From NCBI GenBank assembly GCA_913019965.1, contig CAJVZR010000020.1, positions 1-56,288 on the forward strand: a DNA stretch of 56,288 nt. The letters run 5' to 3'. A model generated the notes under the pieces. That model was not told the origin of the DNA, did not search any database, and saw nothing but the letters and a program-made list of their open reading frames with translations. The translations under genes were made by a program, and so were the position numbers. Source of the stretch: an uncultured Oleispira sp. (GTDB taxonomy: Bacteria; Pseudomonadota; Gammaproteobacteria; Pseudomonadales; Oceanobacteraceae). Numbering within the stretch: position 1 is the stretch's first letter; each line of letters opens with the position of its first letter. Shown here in pieces: positions 49,314 through 56,288 of this stretch.

Positions 49314-51262
49314 CCTGCCATTTCCTCAAGCTCTAACCAACGTTCCTCTAAAGCTTCGAGTTTTTCTTCAATCTGCTGAACTTCAGCCAATTTAGCCGTT
49401 ACATAATCATTATCTTTTTGATAAAAATCAGCACTGCCCGTTTCTTCACCTAGCTCAGCTTGCTTAGCTTCTAAGGCTTCGATTTGTTTAGGTAATTCAT
49501 CCAGCTCGCGCTGAAGCTTATAACTCAACTTCTTCGCGGGACTTTTAGGCTTCTCAACTGGAGCAGCCTGCTTAGGGCTTGTTGATTGTGAAGGGGCCTT
49601 CGCTTTTTTAGCCCCAGACTTAACCGCCGCATCAAACTGAGCCTTAGTTTCTTTATCTCGAGTTTCCCAGTCCGTATAACCACCAACCTGCTCGTCGATA
49701 TTGCCTTGGCCATCAAACACCCAAAGCTGAGTCACAACGTTATCTAAGAAAGCTCGATCGTGACTAACCAATAATAAAGTCGCGTCATATTCCACCAGTT
49801 TCTCTTCTAACAGCTCTAGGGTTTCAACATCTAGATCGTTAGTCGGCTCATCCATAATCAATAAGTTACACGGTTTAAGGAAAAGCTTGGCCAGCAATAC
49901 GCGGTTACGCTCACCACCCGACAAAGACTTAACCGGCGTACGTGCACGAGCAGGTTCAAATAAGAAGTCTCCTAAATAACCTAGGATGTGACGACTGCGA
50001 CCACCGACTTCAACCTGATCTTTACCATCACCGACGTTTTCCGCCACGGATTTTTCTAAATCAAGCAGGCTACGGGCCTGATCAAAATAAGCGACATCGA
50101 GCTTAGTTCCGACTTTAATCGTCCCTGCTTCTGGCTTTATCTTCTCTAATAGCAGTTTCATCACGGTACTCTTACCCGCACCGTTTGGCCCCACCAATCC
50201 GATACGATCACCGCGCATAACGACACTGGTAAAATCACGCACGATTTCTTTACGCTGCGCTTCTTCACCAGGCTTAGCGGCAAGGTCAAAACCAAAAGAA
50301 ACATTTTCAAGCTCAAAAACACTCTTGCCTGAACTCTCGGCGGAATTCATTGAAAGCGAAACATTACCTTGGCGCTCGCGACGCTGGCTGCGCTGATTAC
50401 GCATTTCTTTTAAGCGCTCAACACGCCCTTCATTACGAGTACGACGGGCTTTAATGCCTTGGCGAATCCAAACCTCTTCTTCTGCCAAGCGCTTATCAAA
50501 CAAAGCATTCTGCACTTCTTCAGCGGCAAGGCGTTGCTCTTGATGCTCAAGGAAACCTTGATAGGTGCCTTTCCAAGAGTAAATACTGCCACGGTCTAAT
50601 TCGATAATGCGGGTTGAAAGTGCCTGTACGAAAGCGCGATCGTGGCTAATGAATAACAAGGTGCCTTTGAATTGCAGCAACTGCTCTTCCAACCAGCGGA
50701 TCGTTGCAATATCCATGTGGTTGGTCGGTTCATCAAGAATCAACAAATCGGGCTCGGAAACCAACGCTTGGGCTAGCATCACACGACGCTGCCAACCACC
50801 AGACATGGAGTCAAACGACGCGTCACCAGGTAAATCTAAGCGATCAAGAATCGCATCGACTTTTTGCTGCCATAACCAGCCGTCATGGGCTTCAATAACA
50901 TGCTGCAAGCGTTCAAGCTTAACCAGATCAACATGCTCGCCTTTCAAGATTTCTTCATGGTATTCGGAAATCGTCGTACCTAGCTCACCCAAGCCCGAAG
51001 CAACCACTTCATAAACTGTTTGTGGATCGGTAACTGGCAGCTCTTGCTGCAGGGCCGCGATTTTAACTGTATCGCTATGTTGCACTAGGCCTTCATCGGG
51101 TTTGATCTGCTTATTCAAGATCTTTAATAACGTCGATTTTCCTTCACCGTTACGCCCTAATACACAAACACGTTCACCGGCATTCACATCTAGGTCAACT
51201 TTATCTAATAAAACTTGGGTGCCAAATGCTAAACAGGCGCCTTTTAAACGAACCAAAACCAT
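49310..51262 (-). CDS. uup: ABC-F ATPase Uup
   Basis: A cytoplasmic ABC-F protein with two ATPase domains and no membrane part. It has Walker A motifs GRNGEGKST and GPNGAGKST, signature motifs SGGWQRRVMLAQAL and LSGGERNRVLLAKLF, and Walker B LLILDEPTNHMD and LLIMDEPTNDLD. The linker between domains is highly charged (about 240-300). A C-terminal coiled coil (about 570-650) marks Uup, which binds DNA/ribosomes and affects transposon excision and ribosome function. At 650 aa its length is normal. Confidence 0.93.
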   Translation of the reverse strand: MVLVRLKGACLAFGTQVLLDKVDLDVNAGERVCVLGRNGEGKSTLLKILNKQIKPDEGLVQHSDTVKIAALQQELPVTDPQTVYEVVASGLGELGTTISEYHEEILKGEHVDLVKLERLQHVIEAHDGWLWQQKVDAILDRLDLPGDASFDSMSGGWQRRVMLAQALVSEPDLLILDEPTNHMDIATIRWLEEQLLQFKGTLLFISHDRAFVQALSTRIIELDRGSIYSWKGTYQGFLEHQEQRLAAEEVQNALFDKRLAEEEVWIRQGIKARRTRNEGRVERLKEMRNQRSQRRERQGNVSLSMNSAESSGKSVFELENVSFGFDLAAKPGEEAQRKEIVRDFTSVVMRGDRIGLVGPNGAGKSTVMKLLLEKIKPEAGTIKVGTKLDVAYFDQARSLLDLEKSVAENVGDGKDQVEVGGRSRHILGYLGDFLFEPARARTPVKSLSGGERNRVLLAKLFLKPCNLLIMDEPTNDLDVETLELLEEKLVEYDATLLLVSHDRAFLDNVVTQLWVFDGQGNIDEQVGGYTDWETRDKETKAQFDAAVKSGAKKAKAPSQSTSPKQAAPVEKPKSPAKKLSYKLQRELDELPKQIEALEAKQAELGEETGSADFYQKDNDYVTAKLAEVQQIEEKLEALEERWLELEEMAG

Positions 51263-51432
51263 AATTTTCTACTCAGAAGTATAGAGATATAAAGATTGCC
51301 GCCAGTATACGCACTTTAGCGAGCAATCCGAAGAATTAAGATGTTGGAGGTAGGATCGATACTTTCTACTTATTTTTACTTTTTCTATTTAATGCACCTG
51401 CTGGTTGTTCTATATTCTGCAACAGTTTGTTT

Positions 51433-51462
51433 GGCCTAAATTGCGTAAATTTGCTTGAGGCC
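51433..51462. repeat. Nested inverted repeat upstream of the RND operon
   Basis: Outer arms GGCCT/AGGCC flank an inner AAATT-GCGTA-AATTT palindrome, about 75 bases before the efflux operon's ATG. It could be an operator for a local repressor or an attenuator stem. No regulator gene is adjacent, so the assignment is tentative. Confidence 0.4.
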
Positions 51463-51535
51463 CTGCCCAATTGCTGTAATTATTGCTTTACTCAGCAAAA
51501 ACTGACTCATCGATACTGTTGCGGAAATAAATATA

Positions 51536-52660
51536 ATGACAATCCATTTAAACAGAGGGCATGTATTAGCCCTTCTATTAATTTTCATTCTTGCTAGCTG
51601 GTTAATTATTGGCCTCAGTAGTGAATCCGAAGAATATATCAACCCTCGCCCACTGGTAATCGATAATGGCCTACGTAAGGTTCAAGTCGAACGCATGCAA
51701 GGCAAGTTGGTTGAACGCTCAATCACAGTTTCAGGTAAAACAGCGGCCAACCGCAGTGTTGAGTTGAAGTCTGAAATTCGTAGCAAGGTAAAAGCGATCC
51801 ACAAGCAAAAAGGCGAGCGTGTTAGAAAAGGCGACCTCATCGTTGAACTTGATGCTCGTGATTGGCCTGCTCGTGTTGCTCAAACTAGAGCCAGCTTACG
51901 CCAATATAAGCTCGAATTTGAAAGTGCCAAGAAGCTATTAAAAAAAGGCTTGTATAATGAAGCCCAGCTCGCTCAAGCCGAAACCGCTTTAGCCAACGCC
52001 AAAGCCGATTTAACCAATGCACAGTTAAACTTAAGTGCTAGCCGCATCACGGCTCCTTTTGATGGCATTGTGGATCAGCGTTATATTGAACTTGGTGATT
52101 TCGTTAAAGACAATACTGCCATTGTTAAAGTACTAGATTTCTCTCCGTACTTAGTTACTGGCCATGTCGCTGAGAAAGATGCTTCATTCATCAACATGGG
52201 GGATAGCGCCCAAGCCATCTTGGTGACTGGTGATATTATTAACGGCACAGTGCGTTTTATTGCCGCGGAAGCCGATGATAAAACCCGCACCTTCCCGATT
52301 GAAATGGAAGTACTTAACCCATCGGGCTCAATGACCAGCGGCTTAACTGCCAAGTTACAAATCCCTCAGCCGAAACAATTTGCTCATGAGATATCTCCTG
52401 CATTATTAATACTGAATGATCAGGGCCACTTAGGACTGAAAGGGCTTACTCCAGACAATAAAGTTGTTTTCCACGGCATTGAGATTTTAAAGGCTGAAAA
52501 TACCGGCATCTGGATTACCGGTTTAGAAGAAGAAACTCAGGTTATAACTGTAGGCCAAGGCTTTGTTGATTATGGTGAAGAAGTCACCCCTGTCTATAAA
52601 GATGCCGAAGAAGCCAACAAAGATATGGCCGACGACCTTGCTGAGACGGGGCAAGAGTAA
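51536..52660 (+). CDS. RND efflux periplasmic adaptor subunit
   Basis: A membrane-fusion (HlyD/AcrA-type) protein of 374 aa. An N-terminal membrane anchor (about 9-29, HVLALLLIFILASWLIIGL) has no lipobox. Barrel-sandwich halves (VELKSEIRSKVKAIH, GERVRKGDLIVELD and later ASRITAPFDGIVDQRYIELGDFV) flank an alpha-helical hairpin with repeated Ala/Gln residues. A beta-barrel domain and an acidic tail follow. It joins the inner-membrane pump encoded directly after it, with overlapping stop and start codons. The partner outer-membrane channel is not encoded here. Confidence 0.92.
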   Translation: MTIHLNRGHVLALLLIFILASWLIIGLSSESEEYINPRPLVIDNGLRKVQVERMQGKLVERSITVSGKTAANRSVELKSEIRSKVKAIHKQKGERVRKGDLIVELDARDWPARVAQTRASLRQYKLEFESAKKLLKKGLYNEAQLAQAETALANAKADLTNAQLNLSASRITAPFDGIVDQRYIELGDFVKDNTAIVKVLDFSPYLVTGHVAEKDASFINMGDSAQAILVTGDIINGTVRFIAAEADDKTRTFPIEMEVLNPSGSMTSGLTAKLQIPQPKQFAHEISPALLILNDQGHLGLKGLTPDNKVVFHGIEILKAENTGIWITGLEEETQVITVGQGFVDYGEEVTPVYKDAEEANKDMADDLAETGQE

Positions 52661-55600
52661 TGAATAACTTTATCGACGCGGCGCTACACCGCTCTCGCAC
52701 AATATTGATGTTATTTTCATTAATCATGATCATTGGTATTGTCACCATGATCATGATTCCAAAAGAAAGTAACCCTGATATTCAAGTTCCCATTGTTTAT
52801 GTCTCGGTAAGCCATGAAGGTATTTCTCCAGAAGATGCCGATCGCTTAATTTATAAACCGTTAGAAGGCGAGCTGAAATCGTTAGACGGCTTAAAAGAGA
52901 TGGTCAGTACCGCATCTCAAGGCCATGTTTCTGTCATGCTCGAATTCTATGGCGATATTAATATCGACCAAGCCTTGGTGGATGTGCGTGAACGCGTTGA
53001 TACCGCTAAGAAAGAGTTACCCAAAGACAGTGATGAGCCTCTGGTAAAAGAAGTCAACGTCGCCCTATTCCCAGTAATGATTGTGACCCTATCAGGGGAT
53101 GTAGACGAAAGCTTACTCTATGCCAGTGCTAACCGTTTACAAGAAGCGATTGAGACTCTACCCGGTGTTCTAGGCGCTGATATCGTTGGTAAGCGTGAAG
53201 AGCTTGCTGAAATCATTGTCGACCCCGCTCGTATGGATAATTACAACCTATCCTTCGCTCAGCTAGCGACTCTGGTAGGCAATAATAACCAGCTAGTCGC
53301 CGCTGGGGATTTAGATACGGGTTCTGGCCGCTTCTCGGTCAAAGTACCTGGGCTCATTGAGGACGTTAACGATATCCTCAATATGCCGGTGAAAGTGGTG
53401 GGTGATGACGTGGTGAAATTCCGCGATATCGCCGTTGGCCGTCTTGCATACAAAGATCGCAAAGACATTGCGCGTATTAATGGCAAAAGCGCCGTGGTTT
53501 TAGAGATCAAAAAACGTATTGGCTCTAATATTATCGATACCCTAGATCAAGTTAAGTACATTCTTGATCAAGCGAAAGATCAACTACCGGCGGGCATTGA
53601 AATTAGCTACAGCCAAGACGAATCTAAAAATATTAAAAACATGCTCAACGATCTTTTTAATAACGTCTTAGTCGCGACTATCTTGGTGATGATTATTGTA
53701 TTAGGTAGCTTAGGGCTACGCTCTGCGACTATGGTCGGCTTAGCAATTCCCGGTTCCTTCTTAATCGGTATTTTATTATTAGACTCCATGGGCTACACCC
53801 TTAACATGGTGGTTCTATTCTCACTTATTTTAAGTGTCGGAATGCTGGTTGATGGTGCCATCGTCGTCACAGAATATGCCGATAGGCGTATGGCTGAAGG
53901 GGCACATAAATTCTACGCCTATAGCGAAGCCGCTAAACGCATGGCTTGGCCAATCATTGCATCCACCGCCACGACCCTTGCCGTATTCTTTCCGCTACTA
54001 TTCTGGCCAGGAACGACTGGGGACTTTATGATGTTCCTACCGCTGACCTTGTTATTCACTCTGTCCGCATCCTTAGTGATGGCATTAATTGTAGTACCGA
54101 CAATTGGCACCGTAATCGGTAAAAGTGGCGACCATAATGAAGCCAGCCTAGCAACCATGAAAGCCGCTGAAGCCGGTCACTTTGATGACATCCCAGGTTT
54201 TACCGGACGCTATATTCATTATTTAAAACTGGCCCTTGAGCGTCCTCGTCAGATATTTATCGGCGCGGTTGCCGCCCTATTCTTAACCTTCATCGTATAT
54301 GGCCAGCTAGGTCATGGAGTTGAATTTTTCCCTGATGTAGATGCCGAGATTGGCTTGGTGGATGTGCGAGCACGAGGTAATCTATCGCTCGCAGAGCGTG
54401 ATGATTTAGTCGCTCAGGTTGAGCGCAAGATCTTTGATATGGCCGAGGTGGAATCGATCTATACCTCCACTTTTGTTAAAGCCCCTAATGATTCAGCCCC
54501 TGACTTGATTGGCCGCATTCAAATTGAGCTATCTAACTGGGAACACCGTCGTCTTGCGGATGAAATCTTAAAAGATATCGAAGTTCGCACTAATGAGCTT
54601 GCGGGTATTATTGTTGAGACTCAAAAGAAAGCGGGTGGCCCTGCGGCCGGTGCTGACATTCAACTGCAAATCACTTCCGATAGTGATGCAGATTTAATCA
54701 AAGCCATCGGCATCGCCAATAGCATATTCCGCAAAGATCCCGAGCTTAAAGATATTCGTGATGATCTACCGCTAGATGGCATCTCTTGGGAGCTGGATAT
54801 CGATCGTGAAAGCGCCAGTCGCTATGGCGCTGATATTGCCACAGCAGGCTCCATGATCCGTATGGTGACTGGAGGCTTGAAGGTCGGTAGCTTCCGCCCA
54901 GATTATACTGATGAAGAAGTGGATATCAGCTTACGCTACCCCGCTGAGAATCGTACCATCGATCAATTTGATGGTATCAACATCAGCACTCAGTCTGGCT
55001 TAACCCCTATTTCGAACTTCATGCAGCGTAATGCGGTGCAGCAGGTGAGCAACCTTGTCCGCATCGATGGTAAACGTCGCTATCGCTTATTAGCCAACGT
55101 GACCACCGATGTGAACAAAATGGCTAAAATCGAAGAATTGGGGGCTTTACTGAAAGAAGAGCAATGGGCCGACGGTATCGATATGAAGTTCCGCGGTGAT
55201 TTTGAGAAAATGGGTGAAACCGGCGGCTTCTTAGTGAAAGCCTTCTTCATCGCTATTTTCTTAATGCTGACGATTCTCGTGACCCAGTTTAATAGCTTCT
55301 ATCACGCAGGATTAATCCTTAGCGCCATCGTGCTTTCCATTATGGGGGTATTAATTGGCTTACTATTGCTAGGAGAACCGTTTGGGGTAGTCATGAGCGG
55401 CATGGGGGTCATCGCCCTTGCGGGGATTGTGGTGAATAATAACATCGTCCTCATCGATACCTTCAACCAACTGATTAAAGACGGTGTTCCAGCCATCGAC
55501 GCGGCCCTCAGAACCGGCGCACAGCGTTTGCGCCCTGTTTTATTAACAGCGGTGACAACGGTGTTAGGATTAATCCCTATGGTCTTCCAGTGGAATATCG

Positions 55601-55824
55601 ATCTTATTCATAATCATGTAACCGCAGGTGCGCCCTCATCACAGTGGTGGACTCAATTATCGACGGCTATTGCCGGCGGATTGACCTTTGCAACGATTCT
55701 TACTCTGGTACTAACTCCTTGCTTGCTAGTGATCGGTGAACAGAAAAAAGCGAAGAAGATAGCCAAGCAGCAAGCTAAAGAGCTGGCTAAACAAGAAGAA
55801 GATGCGGAAAAAGCAGCGATTTAA
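52660..55824 (+). CDS. RND efflux inner-membrane transporter
   Basis: A 1054-aa proton-driven pump of the AcrB/MexB superfamily. TM1 is followed by a large periplasmic loop beginning IPKESNPDIQVPIVYVSVSHEG, then TM2-6. Asp398 in GMLVDGAIVVTEYADRR is the likely proton-relay residue in TM4. A second periplasmic loop starts near GVEFFPDVDAEIGLVDVRARG, and TM8-12 end the fold. The tail is Lys/Glu-rich (KKAKKIAKQQAKELAKQEE). The sequence type (ESNPDI) resembles pumps for biocides, metals or unknown organics rather than the classical AcrB drugs, so the substrate is open. The last codons and stop lie inside a terminator hairpin. Confidence 0.93.
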   Translation: MNNFIDAALHRSRTILMLFSLIMIIGIVTMIMIPKESNPDIQVPIVYVSVSHEGISPEDADRLIYKPLEGELKSLDGLKEMVSTASQGHVSVMLEFYGDINIDQALVDVRERVDTAKKELPKDSDEPLVKEVNVALFPVMIVTLSGDVDESLLYASANRLQEAIETLPGVLGADIVGKREELAEIIVDPARMDNYNLSFAQLATLVGNNNQLVAAGDLDTGSGRFSVKVPGLIEDVNDILNMPVKVVGDDVVKFRDIAVGRLAYKDRKDIARINGKSAVVLEIKKRIGSNIIDTLDQVKYILDQAKDQLPAGIEISYSQDESKNIKNMLNDLFNNVLVATILVMIIVLGSLGLRSATMVGLAIPGSFLIGILLLDSMGYTLNMVVLFSLILSVGMLVDGAIVVTEYADRRMAEGAHKFYAYSEAAKRMAWPIIASTATTLAVFFPLLFWPGTTGDFMMFLPLTLLFTLSASLVMALIVVPTIGTVIGKSGDHNEASLATMKAAEAGHFDDIPGFTGRYIHYLKLALERPRQIFIGAVAALFLTFIVYGQLGHGVEFFPDVDAEIGLVDVRARGNLSLAERDDLVAQVERKIFDMAEVESIYTSTFVKAPNDSAPDLIGRIQIELSNWEHRRLADEILKDIEVRTNELAGIIVETQKKAGGPAAGADIQLQITSDSDADLIKAIGIANSIFRKDPELKDIRDDLPLDGISWELDIDRESASRYGADIATAGSMIRMVTGGLKVGSFRPDYTDEEVDISLRYPAENRTIDQFDGINISTQSGLTPISNFMQRNAVQQVSNLVRIDGKRRYRLLANVTTDVNKMAKIEELGALLKEEQWADGIDMKFRGDFEKMGETGGFLVKAFFIAIFLMLTILVTQFNSFYHAGLILSAIVLSIMGVLIGLLLLGEPFGVVMSGMGVIALAGIVVNNNIVLIDTFNQLIKDGVPAIDAALRTGAQRLRPVLLTAVTTVLGLIPMVFQWNIDLIHNHVTAGAPSSQWWTQLSTAIAGGLTFATILTLVLTPCLLVIGEQKKAKKIAKQQAKELAKQEEDAEKAAI

Positions 55825-55835
55825 TCGCTGCTTTT
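55812..55835 (+). terminator. Terminator overlapping the RND stop codon
   Basis: AGCAGCGAT and ATCGCTGCT form a perfect 9-bp stem with a TTA loop, followed by TTTT. The TAA stop codon of the pump gene begins in the loop (55822-55824), so the terminator reaches into the coding sequence. Confidence 0.9.
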
Positions 55836-55878
55836 CACGCAAGCTACTGAAAAAGATAAACTTTTTTAAAATAAGTGT

Positions 55879-55906
55879 TTGACACACACTGAGATAAATG
55901 TAGAAT
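55879..55906 (+). promoter_or_regulatory. Promoter of the tRNA-Val/Asp/Val operon
   Basis: -35 TTGACA (55879-55884), 16-base spacer, -10 TAGAAT (55901-55906), then a C-rich discriminator GCACCTCG. This is a strong sigma-70 promoter with the GC-rich discriminator expected of stringently controlled stable-RNA genes. The first tRNA starts about 21 bases downstream of the -10. Confidence 0.8.
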
Positions 55907-55927
55907 GCACCTCGCTGAAACAAGAGC

Positions 55928-56003
55928 GGGTGATTAGCTCAGCTGGGAGAGCGCCACCCTTACAAGGTGGATGTCGGCGGTTCGATCCCGTCATCACCCA
56001 CCA
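55928..56003 (+). tRNA. tRNA-Val (anticodon TAC)
   Basis: A 76-base cloverleaf: acceptor GGGTGAT/ATCACCC, anticodon stem CCACC/GGTGG with loop CTTACAA giving anticodon TAC, T-loop TTCGATC and an encoded CCA end. It is identical to the copy at 56212-56287. Confidence 0.97.
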
Positions 56004-56073
56004 ATCTATTCTACTAGAAATAGTTGTGACGAATTGATTGGGCTGCGATTGTTTAGCAAAGTAGAGTTAAAGT

Positions 56074-56150
56074 GGACTGGTAGTTCAGTTGGTTAGAATA
56101 CTGGCCTGTCACGCCAGGGGTCGCGAGTTCGAGTCTCGTCCAGTCCGCCA
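56074..56150 (+). tRNA. tRNA-Asp (anticodon GTC)
   Basis: A 77-base cloverleaf: acceptor GGACTGG/CCAGTCC, anticodon stem CTGGC/GCCAG with loop CTGTCAC giving anticodon GTC, TTCGAGT T-loop, and an encoded CCA end. It lies 70 bases after the first tRNA-Val and is probably in the same transcript. Confidence 0.97.
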
Positions 56151-56211
56151 TCTTAAAGCCTCTAGTATTGGATATATCCAGTAATAGAAACCTTGTGTAG
56201 AGTTACAAGTT

Positions 56212-56287
56212 GGGTGATTAGCTCAGCTGGGAGAGCGCCACCCTTACAAGGTGGATGTCGGCGGTTCGATCCCGTCATCACCCACCA
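56212..56287 (+). tRNA. tRNA-Val (anticodon TAC), second copy
   Basis: Identical over 76 bases to the tRNA-Val at 55928. It ends one base before the window edge with an encoded CCA. The order Val-Asp-Val may continue beyond the window. Confidence 0.97.
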
Positions 56288-56288
56288 A

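Noticed and set aside
50607-51014. A 135-codon plus-strand frame opposite uup
   Set aside because: Antisense to conserved ABC motifs; Ser/Cys-rich composition typical of shadow frames.

Overview
The window is 56 kb of chromosomal backbone from a gammaproteobacterium of moderate to low GC content. Gene order matches Pseudomonas and Oceanospirillales blocks: cysM-rlmD-relA-mazG opposite gacS, rpoE-rseA-rseC-mucD-lepA-rnc-era-recO-pdxJ-acpS, nadB/ygfX-sdhE/ygfZ, arsC-wrbA-DUF2069, and fadBA. A marine Oceanospirillales-type bacterium is the likely source, but that is inference from synteny and composition. I see no insertion sequence, prophage, CRISPR array or rRNA gene. Three tRNA genes (Val-Asp-Val) close the window.

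Layout. 1-562 is AT-rich with no recognisable gene. 563-4070 carries adk and ppc on the minus strand. 4326-4670 is a small conserved gene. 4700-10295 is the minus-strand run cysM-rlmD-relA-mazG, with the hybrid kinase gacS/barA divergent from it (10454-13333). 13325-22460 is a long minus-strand run: rpoE, rseA, rseC, mucD, lepA, a DUF4845 gene, rnc, era, recO, pdxJ, acpS. Two genes normally embedded in this run, rseB/mucB and lepB, are absent from their usual places. 22707-27884 holds nadB, ygfX-sdhE, ygfZ and two tandem HDOD genes. 27886-31076 holds an enoyl-CoA hydratase/HIBYL-CoA hydrolase, a membrane-anchored orphan, an alpha/beta-hydrolase lipoprotein, and a 58-codon arfA that standard length cut-offs miss. 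31324-34190 has a REC-EAL regulator facing a DUF3565 gene and a leucine-rich-repeat protein kinase. 34411-41448 has proS, a lytic transglycosylase, a thioredoxin-like lipoprotein, a YihY membrane protein, arsC-wrbA-DUF2069-ytoQ and a small zinc-ribbon protein. 41610-55824 has a chemoreceptor, fadBA, a periplasmic helical protein, uup and a two-gene RND efflux system.

How the genes work together. Several stress circuits sit close to each other: ppGpp synthesis (relA) with nucleotide clean-up (mazG); the Gac sensor; the sigma-E envelope-stress locus with its protease MucD and a good autoregulatory promoter; c-di-GMP hydrolysis (REC-EAL); and ribosome rescue (arfA). arfA carries a hairpin across its stop codon, which fits the known tmRNA-dependent backup mechanism. 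Fatty-acid oxidation (fadBA) has a PsrA-like operator upstream. No wholly new multi-gene system stands out. The best leads are the missing rseB and lepB, the arfA hairpin, the LRR-kinase/DUF3565 pair, the long imperfect hairpin element between the chemoreceptor gene and fadA, and the uncharacterised envelope proteins.
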